Positions 33,331 through 42,576 of a DNA stretch of 64,000 bases are shown here, piece after piece (within the stretch, counting starts at the first letter, position 1; each line of letters begins with the position of its first letter). This DNA comes from Aneurinibacillus soli (GTDB lineage: Bacteria > Bacillota > Bacilli > Aneurinibacillales > Aneurinibacillaceae), in NCBI RefSeq assembly GCF_002355375.1, contig NZ_AP017312.1, positions 1,443,001-1,507,000 of the forward strand. Reading direction: 5' to 3'. Below the pieces are notes generated by a model. It made no database searches. It was not told where the DNA came from and worked only from the letters and a program-made list of their open reading frames with translations. Both the position numbers and the translations under genes were made by a program.

Positions 33331-34077
33331 ATGCTTGCTGTTCACCAGTTAACATACCAGTATCCAGAGAGCAGCACGCCGGTACTGGACAACATATCGT
33401 TTGCTGTACAACCGGGTGAATTCGTCTCGCTGATCGGGGCGAGCGGGTCCGGGAAAAGCACGATCTTTCGGCTGATCTCAGGTCTGGCAGAACCGAATGC
33501 AGGCAGTATCAAAATTGGTGGTATACAAGAAAAAAATAGACTTGGAAAAGTAGCCCTTATGCCGCAAAAAGATTTGTTGCTCCCATGGCGCACGGTGCTG
33601 GATAATATTTTACTTCCGGCAGAAATCGCCGGGCGACCAAAGGAAGAGGCCACCCGGCAGGCGCAGGAGTGGATTATTCGCGCCGGGCTGTCCGGTTATG
33701 CAGATGCGTATCCATCTCGTCTGTCTGGTGGAATGCGACAGCGGGTATCATTTTTGCGAACGATTATGACAGGGGCTGATGTGTTGTTGCTGGATGAACC
33801 GTTCGGGGCACTTGATACGCTAACTCGTCAGGAGATGCAGGCGTGGCTGTTAAGCATCTGGGAACAGCTTGGCAAAACAGTACTCTTTATTACGCATGAC
33901 ATTGAAGAGGCCGTGCTCGTAAGCGATCGGGTGCTTGTGCTGCGATCAGGTGATAATTGCGTGGATGTACCGATCGGACTGGGGCGTCCGCGTACGAAAG
34001 ATATGGTTTTCACACCGGAGCTTGCGGCGTATCGACAGCAGTTGACACATATGATCAGTGGGAGGGAGAGAGAATGA
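33331..34077 (+). CDS. thiZ: Thiamine-precursor ABC transporter ATPase ThiZ
   Basis: 248 residues, ABC ATPase of the nitrate/sulfonate/taurine type: Walker A GASGSGKST, Q-loop MPQKDLLLPWRT, signature LSGGMRQR, Walker B VLLLDEPFGALD, switch THDIEEA. GGAGGGGAG precedes ATG 33331. Its stop overlaps the permease start. The TPP riboswitch and thiD mark it as importing HMP or a related pyrimidine. Confidence 0.9.
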   Translation: MLAVHQLTYQYPESSTPVLDNISFAVQPGEFVSLIGASGSGKSTIFRLISGLAEPNAGSIKIGGIQEKNRLGKVALMPQKDLLLPWRTVLDNILLPAEIAGRPKEEATRQAQEWIIRAGLSGYADAYPSRLSGGMRQRVSFLRTIMTGADVLLLDEPFGALDTLTRQEMQAWLLSIWEQLGKTVLFITHDIEEAVLVSDRVLVLRSGDNCVDVPIGLGRPRTKDMVFTPELAAYRQQLTHMISGRERE

Positions 34078-34823
34078 GACGGAAGGCATATACATACTGG
34101 CCGGCCGTAGTGTTCTTTGTGGTGCTGCTGGTTGCCTGGGAGATGGGTGTCAAAATCGGTGGCGTTCCGTCTTTCATCCTTCCAGCACCGAGTGAGATCA
34201 TTGGAGGACTTATTCGCTACAGCAGTGAGTTATTTGGTGTCCATTTACTGGCTACGGTCGAGGAGATGCTGGTAGGACTTTTGCTGTCGATTTTACTAGC
34301 AGTCAGCTTGTCCGTACTGATGTTTTTCTCACCGTTGTTTGAGAAGATGTTTTATCCCGTACTGATTGTGTCCCAGACAGTGCCGCTGATTGCCATTGCT
34401 CCAGTATTTGCCCTCTGGTTTGGCTACTCGCTGTCTTCAAAGGTTGCAGTTGTCGTACTGATCTCGTTTTTTCCGCTCGTCGTCAGCCTGTATGATGGAT
34501 TGAAATCAGGGGATTCAGAAGTAGTGGATTTGCTTCGAACGTTTGGGGCGAACCGGGTGCAGATTTTCTGGAAGGCACAAGTACCGATGGCGCTGCCGTC
34601 GTTTTTCTCAGGATTGAAGGTCGCGGCTGTGTTCAGTGTAACCGGCGCTACGATCGGGGAATGGCTGGGAGCGGAACAGGGACTCGGGTACTTCGGACGC
34701 CGCATGTCTTCTGCACTGCGAGCGGATGGCGTATTCGCGTCTGTGCTTGTATTATCGCTGCTCGGCGTGCTGATGTTTACTGTGGTGTACATGTGGGAGA
34801 AGCGAATGTTGAAACACAAATAA
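34074..34823 (+). CDS. thiX: Thiamine-precursor ABC transporter permease ThiX
   Basis: 249 residues, about six membrane helices, binding-protein-dependent transport permease. The EAA loop is visible as EVVDLLRTFGANRVQIFWKAQVP. ATG 34074 shares ATGA with the thiZ stop and has GGAGGGAG upstream. Confidence 0.9.
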   Translation: MRRKAYTYWPAVVFFVVLLVAWEMGVKIGGVPSFILPAPSEIIGGLIRYSSELFGVHLLATVEEMLVGLLLSILLAVSLSVLMFFSPLFEKMFYPVLIVSQTVPLIAIAPVFALWFGYSLSSKVAVVVLISFFPLVVSLYDGLKSGDSEVVDLLRTFGANRVQIFWKAQVPMALPSFFSGLKVAAVFSVTGATIGEWLGAEQGLGYFGRRMSSALRADGVFASVLVLSLLGVLMFTVVYMWEKRMLKHK

Positions 34824-34842
34824 AAGAAATGAGGGATTGGAT

Positions 34843-35865
34843 ATGCAGAAAAATTATGTGTACAAAATGCTGCTCGTATTCGTAAGTGCTATGCTGCTGC
34901 TTGCCGGATGCGGTGGCGGCAGTCAGACAGGGCCAGCTAAACAGGAGGGGGCACAGGACAAGCCGAAGGAAAAACTAACGATTATGCTGGATTGGTACCC
35001 GAATGCGGTGCATTCGTTCTTGTATACGGCGATGAAAAAAGGATATTTTGCGGAAGAAGGCATTGATCTTGATATTCAGATGCCAGCAGAAACGAATGAC
35101 CCGCTTCGTATGGCAGCAGCGAACAAAATTGATCTAGCGTTTACGTATCAGCCAGCTGTGGCCATTGCACGTAGCGAAGGGGTACCGGTAAAATCGATTG
35201 CAGCTGTTGTTCGCCATCCGTTAAATGTTGTGCTGGTACCGAAGAACAGTTCGATTCATTCTCCAAAAGATTTTGCGGGCAAAAAGATTGGCTATCCATC
35301 CATGCCGCTCGATGAAGTGAATATCCAGACGATGATGGAAAAAGACGGAGCCGATTTCAAACAGGCAAAAATGACGGACATCGGGTTTGACATTATTTCG
35401 GCGCTGGCAACGAACCGGGTAGACGCGGTAATTGGCGGTTACAAAAACCATGAGCAAATTTTGCTCGATAAAAAAGGCTTCCCGGTTCGCGCGATTAATC
35501 TGTCTGATTATGGGGTTCCGGATTCGTCTGAGCTTGTAATTGCGGCAAGCGACAAAACGATCGCGGACAAAAAAGATTTGCTTGCTCGCTTCTGGAAAGC
35601 AGCATCTAAAGGGCAGGACTACGTGCTGAATCATAAGCAGGAGGGGCTTGGCTATCTGCTTGCAAACGAAAAGAAAGAATTCCCGCTTGAAAAAGATGTG
35701 GAAGAAAAAAGCCTGGATATTCTTCTGCCGCTTATGAATGAGCAGGGACAGTCATTTGGTACTCAATCTGCTGATCAATGGACAAAAGTGGTAGAATGGC
35801 TGAAGAAAAACAAACAGGTCAAGCCGGATGTGAAGCCGGAAGATTGTTTTACTGCCCTGCCGTAG
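34843..35865 (+). CDS. thiY: Thiamine-precursor ABC transporter substrate-binding lipoprotein ThiY
   Basis: 340 residues. A lipobox LLLAGC (Cys near residue 23) anchors it outside the membrane. NMT1/THI5-like domain: LDWYPNAVHSFLYTAMKKGYF near residue 47, typical of proteins that bind formylaminopyrimidine or HMP, and DAVIGGYKNHEQIL. ATG 34843 has GAGGG upstream; TTG 34837 is unlikely. The match to ThiY is strong from context. The exact ligand is not readable. Confidence 0.9.
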   Translation: MQKNYVYKMLLVFVSAMLLLAGCGGGSQTGPAKQEGAQDKPKEKLTIMLDWYPNAVHSFLYTAMKKGYFAEEGIDLDIQMPAETNDPLRMAAANKIDLAFTYQPAVAIARSEGVPVKSIAAVVRHPLNVVLVPKNSSIHSPKDFAGKKIGYPSMPLDEVNIQTMMEKDGADFKQAKMTDIGFDIISALATNRVDAVIGGYKNHEQILLDKKGFPVRAINLSDYGVPDSSELVIAASDKTIADKKDLLARFWKAASKGQDYVLNHKQEGLGYLLANEKKEFPLEKDVEEKSLDILLPLMNEQGQSFGTQSADQWTKVVEWLKKNKQVKPDVKPEDCFTALP

Positions 35866-35908
35866 ATGTAAAGCAAAGTGACAGGCATATGGACTAGGAG
35901 GAAGGCAA

Positions 35909-36712
35909 ATGGCTGTATACAAAGCACTTACCGTCGCAGGTTCAGACAGTGGCGGCGGAGCGGGCATTCAAGCGGATATAAAAACATTTCAGGAACTCGG
36001 AGTATTCGGCATGTCAGTGCTAACTGCTCTGACGGCACAAAATACAAACGGTGTACACGGCGTATTTGCCGTGCCGCCTGAATTCGTCGCGCAACAGATG
36101 GAGGCGGTGCTATCCGATCTTGGAACGGACGCCGTGAAAACGGGCATGCTGTTTGACAGCTCGATTATTCGTACGGTTGCAGATAAGTTGAAAGAGTACA
36201 AGGTGAAAAATTATGTGCTCGATCCGGTGATGATTGCTAAAGGGGGAGCACCGCTGCTGCTTGAAGAAGCGGTTGCCGCAGTAAAAGAGTATCTGCTTCC
36301 GCTTTCGACGGTTGTCACACCGAATTTGCCGGAAGCGGAGGTGCTGACCGGCATGAAAAGAATCGAAACGATTGAAGAGATGAAAGAAGCCGCCCGTATT
36401 TTGCATGAGGGAGGAGCTTTGAACGTCGTGATTAAAGGCGGGCACGGAACGGGTCCACAGGTGACCGATCTTTTATATGATGGGGATACGTTCATCGAGA
36501 TAACGGCAGATCGCTTTGACACACCGCACACACACGGAACGGGATGTACATTTGCAGCGGCAATCGCAGCAGGCTTGGCGCAGGGGATGTCGGTGCCTGA
36601 CGCGGTTAAGCAGGCAAAGGCATTTATTACAGCTGCTATTACTCATCCGCTCGGGATTGGAAGCGGACATGGCCCGACAAATCATTGGGCATATAACCGA
36701 TGCGAGAAATAA
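35909..36712 (+). CDS. thiD: Hydroxymethylpyrimidine/phosphomethylpyrimidine kinase
   Basis: 267 residues, ribokinase fold. Signatures: ALTVAGSDSGGGAGIQADIKT at the N-terminus in two parts, ALTAQNT, VLDPVMIAKGG, TPNLPEAEVLTG, and THGTGCTFAAAIAAGLA with the catalytic Asp/Cys region (GTGCT). It phosphorylates HMP twice for thiamine synthesis. AGGAGG precedes ATG 35909. It ends the TPP-controlled operon at a palindromic terminator. Confidence 0.94.
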   Translation: MAVYKALTVAGSDSGGGAGIQADIKTFQELGVFGMSVLTALTAQNTNGVHGVFAVPPEFVAQQMEAVLSDLGTDAVKTGMLFDSSIIRTVADKLKEYKVKNYVLDPVMIAKGGAPLLLEEAVAAVKEYLLPLSTVVTPNLPEAEVLTGMKRIETIEEMKEAARILHEGGALNVVIKGGHGTGPQVTDLLYDGDTFIEITADRFDTPHTHGTGCTFAAAIAAGLAQGMSVPDAVKQAKAFITAAITHPLGIGSGHGPTNHWAYNRCEK

Positions 36713-36725
36713 AAGAGAAGCACAG

Positions 36726-36759
36726 AAAAATGACGGCCAATTGGCCGTCATTTTTTTTG
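36726..36759. terminator. Palindromic bidirectional terminator
   Basis: AAAAATGACGGCCA pairs with TGGCCGTCATTTTT nearly without loop, with T8 on the plus strand. It serves thiD and the convergent gene. Confidence 0.85.
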
Positions 36760-37110
36760 TGCTGCGGGTTTCGGTTTATCAAGTAGACCTTTAAGTTCAT
36801 CAAGCTTAGCAAGAATTTCATCATCGACCCGTTCATCAAGTTTCTCTACTTTTTCTTCAAGCTGGATGACAAGCTGGGCAACACGAGCAATCTCTTCTTT
36901 ATTCGGCAGATTGTTTTCATGTAAAACCTGGTCAATCATTTTCTTGTATTGATCCTGGGAATAGAAGAACCACTTCTGGTACTCGCCAACCATCGAGGAG
37001 TATTCATTTGTTTTAACGAAGTCGTCCATTGTTTTTCCCCATGTTTTTTCGACGAGATCATACCAGCTTTTCCACATTTGAACCGGATCGAACGTTTGAT
37101 CAGATGCCAA
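36748..37110 (-). CDS. PhaR/PhaP-like polyhydroxyalkanoate protein
   Basis: 120 residues, helical. The N-terminus FDPVQMWKSWYDLVEKTWGK resembles Bacillus PhaR (PHA synthase subunit), and LPNKEEIARVAQLVIQLEEKVEKLDE resembles the conserved PhaR/phasin helical block; the end (PKPAAQKK) is Lys/Pro-rich. It is shorter than typical PhaR or PhaP. It is divergent from a PhaQ-type repressor, the expected partner in Bacillus pha clusters. phaC, phaB and phaA are not in the window. Either granule phasin or synthase accessory is possible. Confidence 0.7.
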   Translation of the reverse strand: MASDQTFDPVQMWKSWYDLVEKTWGKTMDDFVKTNEYSSMVGEYQKWFFYSQDQYKKMIDQVLHENNLPNKEEIARVAQLVIQLEEKVEKLDERVDDEILAKLDELKGLLDKPKPAAQKK

Positions 37111-37268
37111 GTGAATCCCTCCTGTTTTTTAATCCCTCAATCTTTATATTACGTGGAGTAGTAAAAATATACAAACAAAAATTGTGAAAAAACTAAAAAT
37201 TATGCTGTAATGTTTTACATAATCATGCAATATAGTGGAATGAATGACACAAACAAGGGGGAGTAGGA

Positions 37269-37679
37269 ATGGATAATGGAAAATGCGAAAGTACCCGGGA
37301 GCGTGTGAGCGCCGGTGGTAATCCGAAAACGCTCCTTATTCCATGTGTGCTTCTTTTGCTTCGCAATGTGAATGCGCACGGATATCAAATCATTCAGGAC
37401 TTAGTTAAATTTGGCTTCTCTGCTCTCGATCACGGACATGTATACCGAATTTTGCGCCAGCTTGAGAATGATAGACTTGTGGAATCGCGCTGGGAAGTAT
37501 CAAGCGGGGGACCGCCAAGACGAATGTATTCTCTTACAGAAGCGGGCACAGAGTATCTGGATATGTGGTCGGAAGCACTAGAACGGTATCAGTATACACT
37601 GGATCGTTTCTTTTCTATGTATGAACGATTGTTATTCCCGTCAGAAAAACATCAAGCAAAAGAAGGAAAAACATTATAG
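37269..37679 (+). CDS. phaQ: PhaQ-type PadR-family repressor (PHB-responsive)
   Basis: 136 residues. PadR winged helix: LLIPCVLLLLRNVNAHGYQIIQDLVKFG, HGHVYRILRQLENDRLVESRWE and GGPPRRMYSLTEAGTEYLD, followed by a helical C-terminus (LERYQYTLDRFFSMYERL). In B. megaterium PhaQ is a repressor that releases DNA on binding PHB. AAGGGGGAG precedes ATG 37269. The divergent neighbour is a PhaR/PhaP-like gene. A short inverted repeat, GTAATGTTTTAC, at about 37207-37218 could be an operator. Confidence 0.85.
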   Translation: MDNGKCESTRERVSAGGNPKTLLIPCVLLLLRNVNAHGYQIIQDLVKFGFSALDHGHVYRILRQLENDRLVESRWEVSSGGPPRRMYSLTEAGTEYLDMWSEALERYQYTLDRFFSMYERLLFPSEKHQAKEGKTL

Positions 37680-37733
37680 AAAAGAGAAATAATTACTATG
37701 TATGGTATGCTTCAAGAATATGGAGGGATATGA

Positions 37734-39407
37734 TTGTTTCGTAAATTAAATGATGTTTCGATTAAAGTAAAGCTGACCGGGACGATGCTACTGATCACGC
37801 TTATACCACTTATGGCGGCCGGGTATTTAAGTTATACGTCTGCCTATAACAGCGTGTATAACATGACAGTGCAGGACCTGAAATACATGACGGCCCTTAA
37901 AGCAAGAGATATTGAGACAGCCCTCCCGAATCAGACTAGTGGTGAGGTTTCCTCTGATAAAATCAAGCAGATTGTTGATGACGTGCAGAAGAATTACTAT
38001 GAGAAAAACGGTCTGACTGGTTATGCGTACGTTATAGATAGCAAAGGTGGGGTTTTGTACCATCCAGACTCAGCAATGATCGGTACAAGCATCGCCAAGG
38101 AATCATTCACCCAGCAAATTCTTGCTGCGAAGACTGGATATATTACATATCCGTGGAAGGGTGAAGAGAAAGTAGCCTCATTTGTTCAGTTATCCAATGG
38201 CTGGGAAATCGTCATTGGCAGTTACATGAAAGATATGATGAAACCGCTTTATTCAATTCGGACCGAGATGTTTGTGATTAGCTTTGGTGCAGCCCTTCTA
38301 GCAATTATAGTCGGGTACCTGATTGTTACTACTCTGACGAAGCCGATGAAAGATCTAGTGGCAGCGATGCGGAAGGTAGAAGCCGGGGATGTGACCGTAC
38401 AGGTGAAACCGGGCTCACAAGATGAAGTTGGGCAGCTGACGCATATGTTTAATGAGATGGTTGCTCAGTTTCGTAGTATGCTTCGCCAGGTTCATGAGGT
38501 AGCGGAGCAAGTAGCTGCTTCTTCACAGGAACTGACAGCGAGTGCAAACGAAAGCACGCGTGCGTCTGAGCAGATCTCGGAAGCTTCTCAGGAGATCGCG
38601 TCGGGTTCAGAAGGACAGATGGATAGCGTGGAACGCACCACGAAGGCTCTGCATGAGATGAATGCAAACATTCAGGATATTGCCAACAAAATTCATACCG
38701 TGCGCAATGATTCATCGGTGGTGACGAAATACGCGCACGAAGGAGAAGATTCTCTTAAGAAAGTCGTATGGGAAATGAATGAGATTTCACATAAAGTGAA
38801 CGATACGGAGAAGCAAATTCGTGAACTGGGTGAGAGTTCGGAAGCGATTATGGGCATTATTAGCACCATTCATCAGATCAGTGAACAGACGAATCTGCTG
38901 GCGCTAAATGCGGCGATTGAAGCAGCACGCGCTGGTGAGCAAGGAAAAAGTTTTGCGGTCGTTGCGCAGGAGATCCGCAAACTGGCTGAACAGTCAGGCC
39001 GTTCCGCAGCAGAGATTGCAACATTAATTTCTAATATTCACAATAAGATTGGAACAGCGGTTCATTCGATGGGAGAAAGTAGCCAGGTTGTGTCAGAAGG
39101 CCGGGGGGTAGTAGAAGGAGCGGGGACAGCATTTGTACACATTATGAAAGCCATTGAAGATTTGAATAAGCAGATTAAGCTTGTTACGGCTTCATCGGAG
39201 ACCATTTCAGACCATACAGGCCGAATTGTAAAGCAAGGGGATGAGATCTCCCGCCTGGCTTCGATTGCTGCGGCTGATACACAGGAAGTAGCGGCGGCCT
39301 CTGAAGAGCAGACGGCCACGATGGAAGAGATCAATGCTGCATCCGAGATGCTAGCACGAATGGCTGAACAACTGCAAGAACATGTAAGCCGGTTTAAAAT
39401 TTCGTAA
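37734..39407 (+). CDS. Methyl-accepting chemotaxis protein
   Basis: 557 residues starting at TTG 37734, with GGAGGG 6-8 nt upstream. First membrane helix ([17 protein letters not shown]) then an extracytoplasmic Cache-like sensor ([20 protein letters not shown]) to about residue 170, second helix ([19 protein letters not shown]), HAMP ([21 protein letters not shown]), and the signalling domain with hairpin tip [21 protein letters not shown]. It signals to CheA. The ligand is unknown. Confidence 0.94.
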   Translation: MFRKLNDVSIKVKLTGTMLLITLIPLMAAGYLSYTSAYNSVYNMTVQDLKYMTALKARDIETALPNQTSGEVSSDKIKQIVDDVQKNYYEKNGLTGYAYVIDSKGGVLYHPDSAMIGTSIAKESFTQQILAAKTGYITYPWKGEEKVASFVQLSNGWEIVIGSYMKDMMKPLYSIRTEMFVISFGAALLAIIVGYLIVTTLTKPMKDLVAAMRKVEAGDVTVQVKPGSQDEVGQLTHMFNEMVAQFRSMLRQVHEVAEQVAASSQELTASANESTRASEQISEASQEIASGSEGQMDSVERTTKALHEMNANIQDIANKIHTVRNDSSVVTKYAHEGEDSLKKVVWEMNEISHKVNDTEKQIRELGESSEAIMGIISTIHQISEQTNLLALNAAIEAARAGEQGKSFAVVAQEIRKLAEQSGRSAAEIATLISNIHNKIGTAVHSMGESSQVVSEGRGVVEGAGTAFVHIMKAIEDLNKQIKLVTASSETISDHTGRIVKQGDEISRLASIAAADTQEVAAASEEQTATMEEINAASEMLARMAEQLQEHVSRFKIS

Positions 39408-39468
39408 CGTATAGAATTCTGCCTCTTGATTCGCTAGAATAAGAAACAGGAGCGGGAGGTGAACACAA

Positions 39469-40053
39469 ATGGATTACGTAGACCGGAATCGTGCTTCTTT
39501 TGATAAACTGGCACACCAGTCCGGGGTAAAGTGGAGCCATCGGGAATTAACGGTACAATTTATTTCCAGTTTTCAGATGCTACTTGGTGGCAATTGTGTG
39601 CTGGACCTTGGATGTGGAGTCGGGCATGATGCGCTGCGCTTGAAGCGGTACAATTTGCAGGTGCAGGGACTGGATATTAGTGAAGTAATGCTTGCAGAGG
39701 CGAAGCAACATGTACGGGGTGTTGAGTTTATGCAGGGCGATTTCCGCCATATCCCGACTGATGATGACCTGTATGATGGTGTGTGGGCGAATGCGTCGCT
39801 TATCTATTTAACAAAAGAAGATTTTCATAAAGCAGCAGATGAAGTATATCGGGTACTGAAGCCGGGCGGTGTGTTTTTTTCATCGTATCGTATCGGGGAA
39901 GGTTCCTGTGTTTCAGATGGGATTTTTAATCAGCTGTACGGTGAGGAAGAAATTCAGAGCATTCTTCGCTCACATGGCTTCCGCATTTTCGATCGGATGA
40001 ATACGAAAGATGAAGATGATACATTCTTCAGCTTGTATGCCGTCAAACAATAG
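39469..40053 (+). CDS. Class I SAM-dependent methyltransferase
   Basis: 194 residues. Motif I VLDLGCGVGHDALRLK, GLDIS, the FMQGDFRHIP block and VLKPGGVFFSSY identify a small-molecule methyltransferase (Methyltransf_11/25 type). GGGAGGTG precedes ATG 39469. Substrate not known. It follows the chemoreceptor gene by 61 bp; any relation is uncertain. Confidence 0.88.
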   Translation: MDYVDRNRASFDKLAHQSGVKWSHRELTVQFISSFQMLLGGNCVLDLGCGVGHDALRLKRYNLQVQGLDISEVMLAEAKQHVRGVEFMQGDFRHIPTDDDLYDGVWANASLIYLTKEDFHKAADEVYRVLKPGGVFFSSYRIGEGSCVSDGIFNQLYGEEEIQSILRSHGFRIFDRMNTKDEDDTFFSLYAVKQ

Positions 40054-40065
40054 TAGTACATATAG

Positions 40066-40096
40066 AAAACAGCCACATATTCTGTGGCTGTTTTTT
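40066..40096. terminator. Bidirectional terminator
   Basis: AAAACAGCCACA and TGTGGCTGTTTT pair around TATTC, with T6. Confidence 0.88.
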
Positions 40097-40098
40097 AA

Positions 40099-40587
40099 TC
40101 ACTGCTTGCGTCTCTCTTTTGCTATCGAACGTCTCCGATTACGGATTTCAAAGCGGCCTGCGGCTGTTTTATAATTCCAGCGCTCCTCTTCTGTTTCCGG
40201 GAGTATAGGAGGGACATTTGCGGGTTTTCCGTTGTCGTCGAGCGCGACAAAAGTCAGATACGCCTGTGATGTAAGACGTCGCTCACCGGTCAGCAAGTTC
40301 TCTGCTTCTACCTTCACATAAATCTCCATTGATGTATTATGTGTCCATGACACATAACCTTCAAGCAGAATCGCTTCTCCGGTATGGATCGGAGACAGGA
40401 AATCCAGACTGTCGCTTGATGCAGTAACAACCTGACGGCGGCAGTGCCGCATAGCAGTAATGCTTGCTACTTTATCAATGTAGGCCATTACATTTCCCCC
40501 GAAGATCGTGCCATGGTAGTTTGTATCAGGTGGCAGGACAATATCGGCCATTACGGTGCGGGATTCACTTGTTTTTTTGCCTTGCAA
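40099..40587 (-). CDS. Acyl-CoA thioesterase (hot-dog fold)
   Basis: 162 residues. Signatures: PPDTNYHGTIFGGNVMAYID (active-site NxxGxxFGG), FLSPIHTGEAILLEGYVSWT and LTSQAYLTFVALD, typical of the BACH/YkhA cytosolic thioesterase family. The C-terminus is very basic (RRRSIAKERRKQ). It hydrolyses acyl-CoA to free acid and CoA. Confidence 0.92.
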   Translation of the reverse strand: MQGKKTSESRTVMADIVLPPDTNYHGTIFGGNVMAYIDKVASITAMRHCRRQVVTASSDSLDFLSPIHTGEAILLEGYVSWTHNTSMEIYVKVEAENLLTGERRLTSQAYLTFVALDDNGKPANVPPILPETEEERWNYKTAAGRFEIRNRRRSIAKERRKQ

Positions 40588-40715
40588 AGGATCACCTTCT
40601 TCTAAGATATTCGCCTAAATTATCAGCTTTATAGGCAAGCGTCGTGGCTTCTTGTACCGGGTATGAATATAGTGTAGCAGATATATACCCAGTATAACGA
40701 ATGGAGGAAGCACAC

Positions 40716-41030
40716 GTGGATTACTATCATTATCCGGCAGCAGCCGGAAGCGGTACGGTGACAGAAGTAGAAGTGGAGAAGTACACGTACCATGTGGAGA
40801 GAATGAAGTATTATCAGCACAAGTGCCACAAACATTATCACCATAAAAAGCTGTATAAGAGGTATTATAAACGTTATTGCTACCACAAAAAAATGTATGA
40901 ATATTATTACAGCAAAGGCGTCTATTCCACGTTACCGTATCCGCCGATGGGACCGATGCAGGGTGGGTATCCGACCATGTCTGCGCCGGGCTATCAGCAG
41001 CCATATGGCATGTATCGCGAGGATGAATAA
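40716..41030 (+). CDS. Tyrosine/histidine-rich spore-coat-like protein
   Basis: 104 residues beginning at GTG 40716, which has GGAGG 8 nt upstream; ATG 40701 would place the ribosome site inside the gene. The middle is packed with Tyr, His and Lys (YYQHKCHKHYHHKKLYKRYY, then KRYCYHKKMYEYYYSKG) and the end is Pro/Gly/Met/Tyr-rich. Such composition is typical of coat or exosporium proteins cross-linked through tyrosine, but no named family is recognised. It has only two cysteines. Confidence 0.75.
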   Translation: MDYYHYPAAAGSGTVTEVEVEKYTYHVERMKYYQHKCHKHYHHKKLYKRYYKRYCYHKKMYEYYYSKGVYSTLPYPPMGPMQGGYPTMSAPGYQQPYGMYREDE

Positions 41031-41069
41031 CTACAATAAAAATGAGTGCGGATGATTAGCGATCTGCAC

Positions 41070-41828
41070 TCATTTTTTGGGCCATCCCTTGAATTGGTGA
41101 GCCGATGTAAACAGTGTAGGGTAAATCAGGTAGCCAAGCATCATGCTGGTCAGAGCAGCGGAAGAGGCCAGCGAGAATAAAATCAAAAGCTGATAGCGCA
41201 CCGCTTCAATAGGGCTTGCTCCAGCAAGAATCAAGCCGGTCATCATACCCGGGAGTTGGACAAGACCGACCGTTTTCAGCACATCGACTGTTGGAATCAT
41301 GCCTGCTCGCACTGCTTCCCGCAGCAGGGTTACACCAGCCTGACGGGCTGTTGCTCCAAGTGAGAGGGCGACGACAATTTGTTCTCGCATAGACTGCACG
41401 CGCTGCTGCATCTGGTTTAACAGCAGAGAGCAGGTCGTCATGCAGCTCCCGATCACCATGCCGCTGATCGGAATGAGTGCTTGTGGCTTTGGTTCAATCG
41501 TATGTAGGATGAGCATAAGTCCCATCGTAATCACGGTTACCGTTGTAATCGTCAGGCCGATGTAGGCAGACACGTGAGGAATTCCCTGTCCGCGTGAGGC
41601 GGCATTGCGCGTAGCGACAAGTATCATAGTAAGAATCATCAGGACGATGAACAGCCAATGATTACTTGCAAAAACAAACGATAGTACATATCCGACCGTA
41701 ATTAGCTGGATGGCGGCGCGAATCATGCCAATAAGCAGGTCACGCTCCAGTCCAAGCTGCTTCCAGGCAGAGAGAGCCATCGCAAGGAAGACAAAACTAA
41801 CAGATGCGGCTGTAGCCCAGGTGCTCAT
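41070..41828 (-). CDS. fetB: FetB-like ABC transporter permease (UPF0014)
   Basis: 252 residues, about seven membrane helices. Signatures: RAAIQLITVGYVLSFVF, PISGMVIGSCMTTCSLLLN, SLGATARQAGVTLLREAVRAG and VGLVQLPGMMTGLILAGASP. This is the UPF0014 permease exemplified by E. coli FetB, an iron exporter for oxidative stress. ATG 41828 overlaps the FetA stop. Substrate (iron or other) is inferred from the family. Confidence 0.88.
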   Translation of the reverse strand: MSTWATAASVSFVFLAMALSAWKQLGLERDLLIGMIRAAIQLITVGYVLSFVFASNHWLFIVLMILTMILVATRNAASRGQGIPHVSAYIGLTITTVTVITMGLMLILHTIEPKPQALIPISGMVIGSCMTTCSLLLNQMQQRVQSMREQIVVALSLGATARQAGVTLLREAVRAGMIPTVDVLKTVGLVQLPGMMTGLILAGASPIEAVRYQLLILFSLASSAALTSMMLGYLIYPTLFTSAHQFKGWPKK

Positions 41829-42502
41829 CGAAGGACCACCTCTGTTAGCTGGCCGTTCTCAATCTGCCAGATGCGGTCTGCTATTCGCTTAGCCTGTTCT
41901 GTTGAATGAGTGATCCATATAATGGTATTCCCTTGCTGGCAGTACGCCGTAACCTCGGCTTCAATGTGTGCTGTGCTTTCCTCATCAAGAGCGGAAGTGG
42001 GCTCATCAAGCAGCAGGACATTCGGGCATAGTGACAGGGAGCGGGCCAGGTTCACTCGTTGTTTCTCCCCGCCTGACAGGTCTTCTACTGTGCGGTTCGC
42101 ATAAGAGGGAGGAAGGGCAACCCGGGTAAGCAGATCGTGAATGGTGTCATCAGCAAGTGTTTGGTCTGTTAGACGTGCAGGATACGTGATATTGTCTGCC
42201 ACAGTGCCTGGGAACAGAACTGGATTTTGGAATACATAATGAAGACGACGGCGCAATTCCGTTGGTTCCCATTCAGTAAGGGGCCGCCCTCGATATACAA
42301 CATGTCCGGAGTCTGGATCTTCTAGCCGGGTAAGCAGGCGCAACAGTGTACTCTTGCCGGTGCCGGACGGACCGGTTATCGCAATGAATGCTCCACCTGG
42401 AATAGAAGCGGTTACGTTATACAGCGGAGTAATGGAGCGGTTATCGAGTTCATACGATTTGGAAAGGTTATGTAGTTCAAGTACAGGCTCAATTACGGAC
42501 AA
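41825..42502 (-). CDS. fetA: FetA-like ABC transporter ATPase
   Basis: 225 residues: Walker A GPSGTGKST, Q-loop FQNPVLFPG, signature LSGGEKQR, Walker B VLLLDEPTSALD, switch His THSTEQA. It overlaps the FetB-like permease by 4 bases, the standard pair. Likely exports iron together with it. Confidence 0.88.
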   Translation of the reverse strand: MSVIEPVLELHNLSKSYELDNRSITPLYNVTASIPGGAFIAITGPSGTGKSTLLRLLTRLEDPDSGHVVYRGRPLTEWEPTELRRRLHYVFQNPVLFPGTVADNITYPARLTDQTLADDTIHDLLTRVALPPSYANRTVEDLSGGEKQRVNLARSLSLCPNVLLLDEPTSALDEESTAHIEAEVTAYCQQGNTIIWITHSTEQAKRIADRIWQIENGQLTEVVLR

Positions 42503-42576
42503 AGTGTAACCTCCTTCGAAAAGTAGACTGCTATCTATTATAATAGGAGTAAAGTATTTGAGAAAGGAAGTGACAT

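Noticed and set aside
37209-37218. Short inverted repeat treated as a Zur box
   Set aside because: GTAATGTTTTAC lacks the CGTAAT...TACG arms; it is at most a PhaQ operator candidate.
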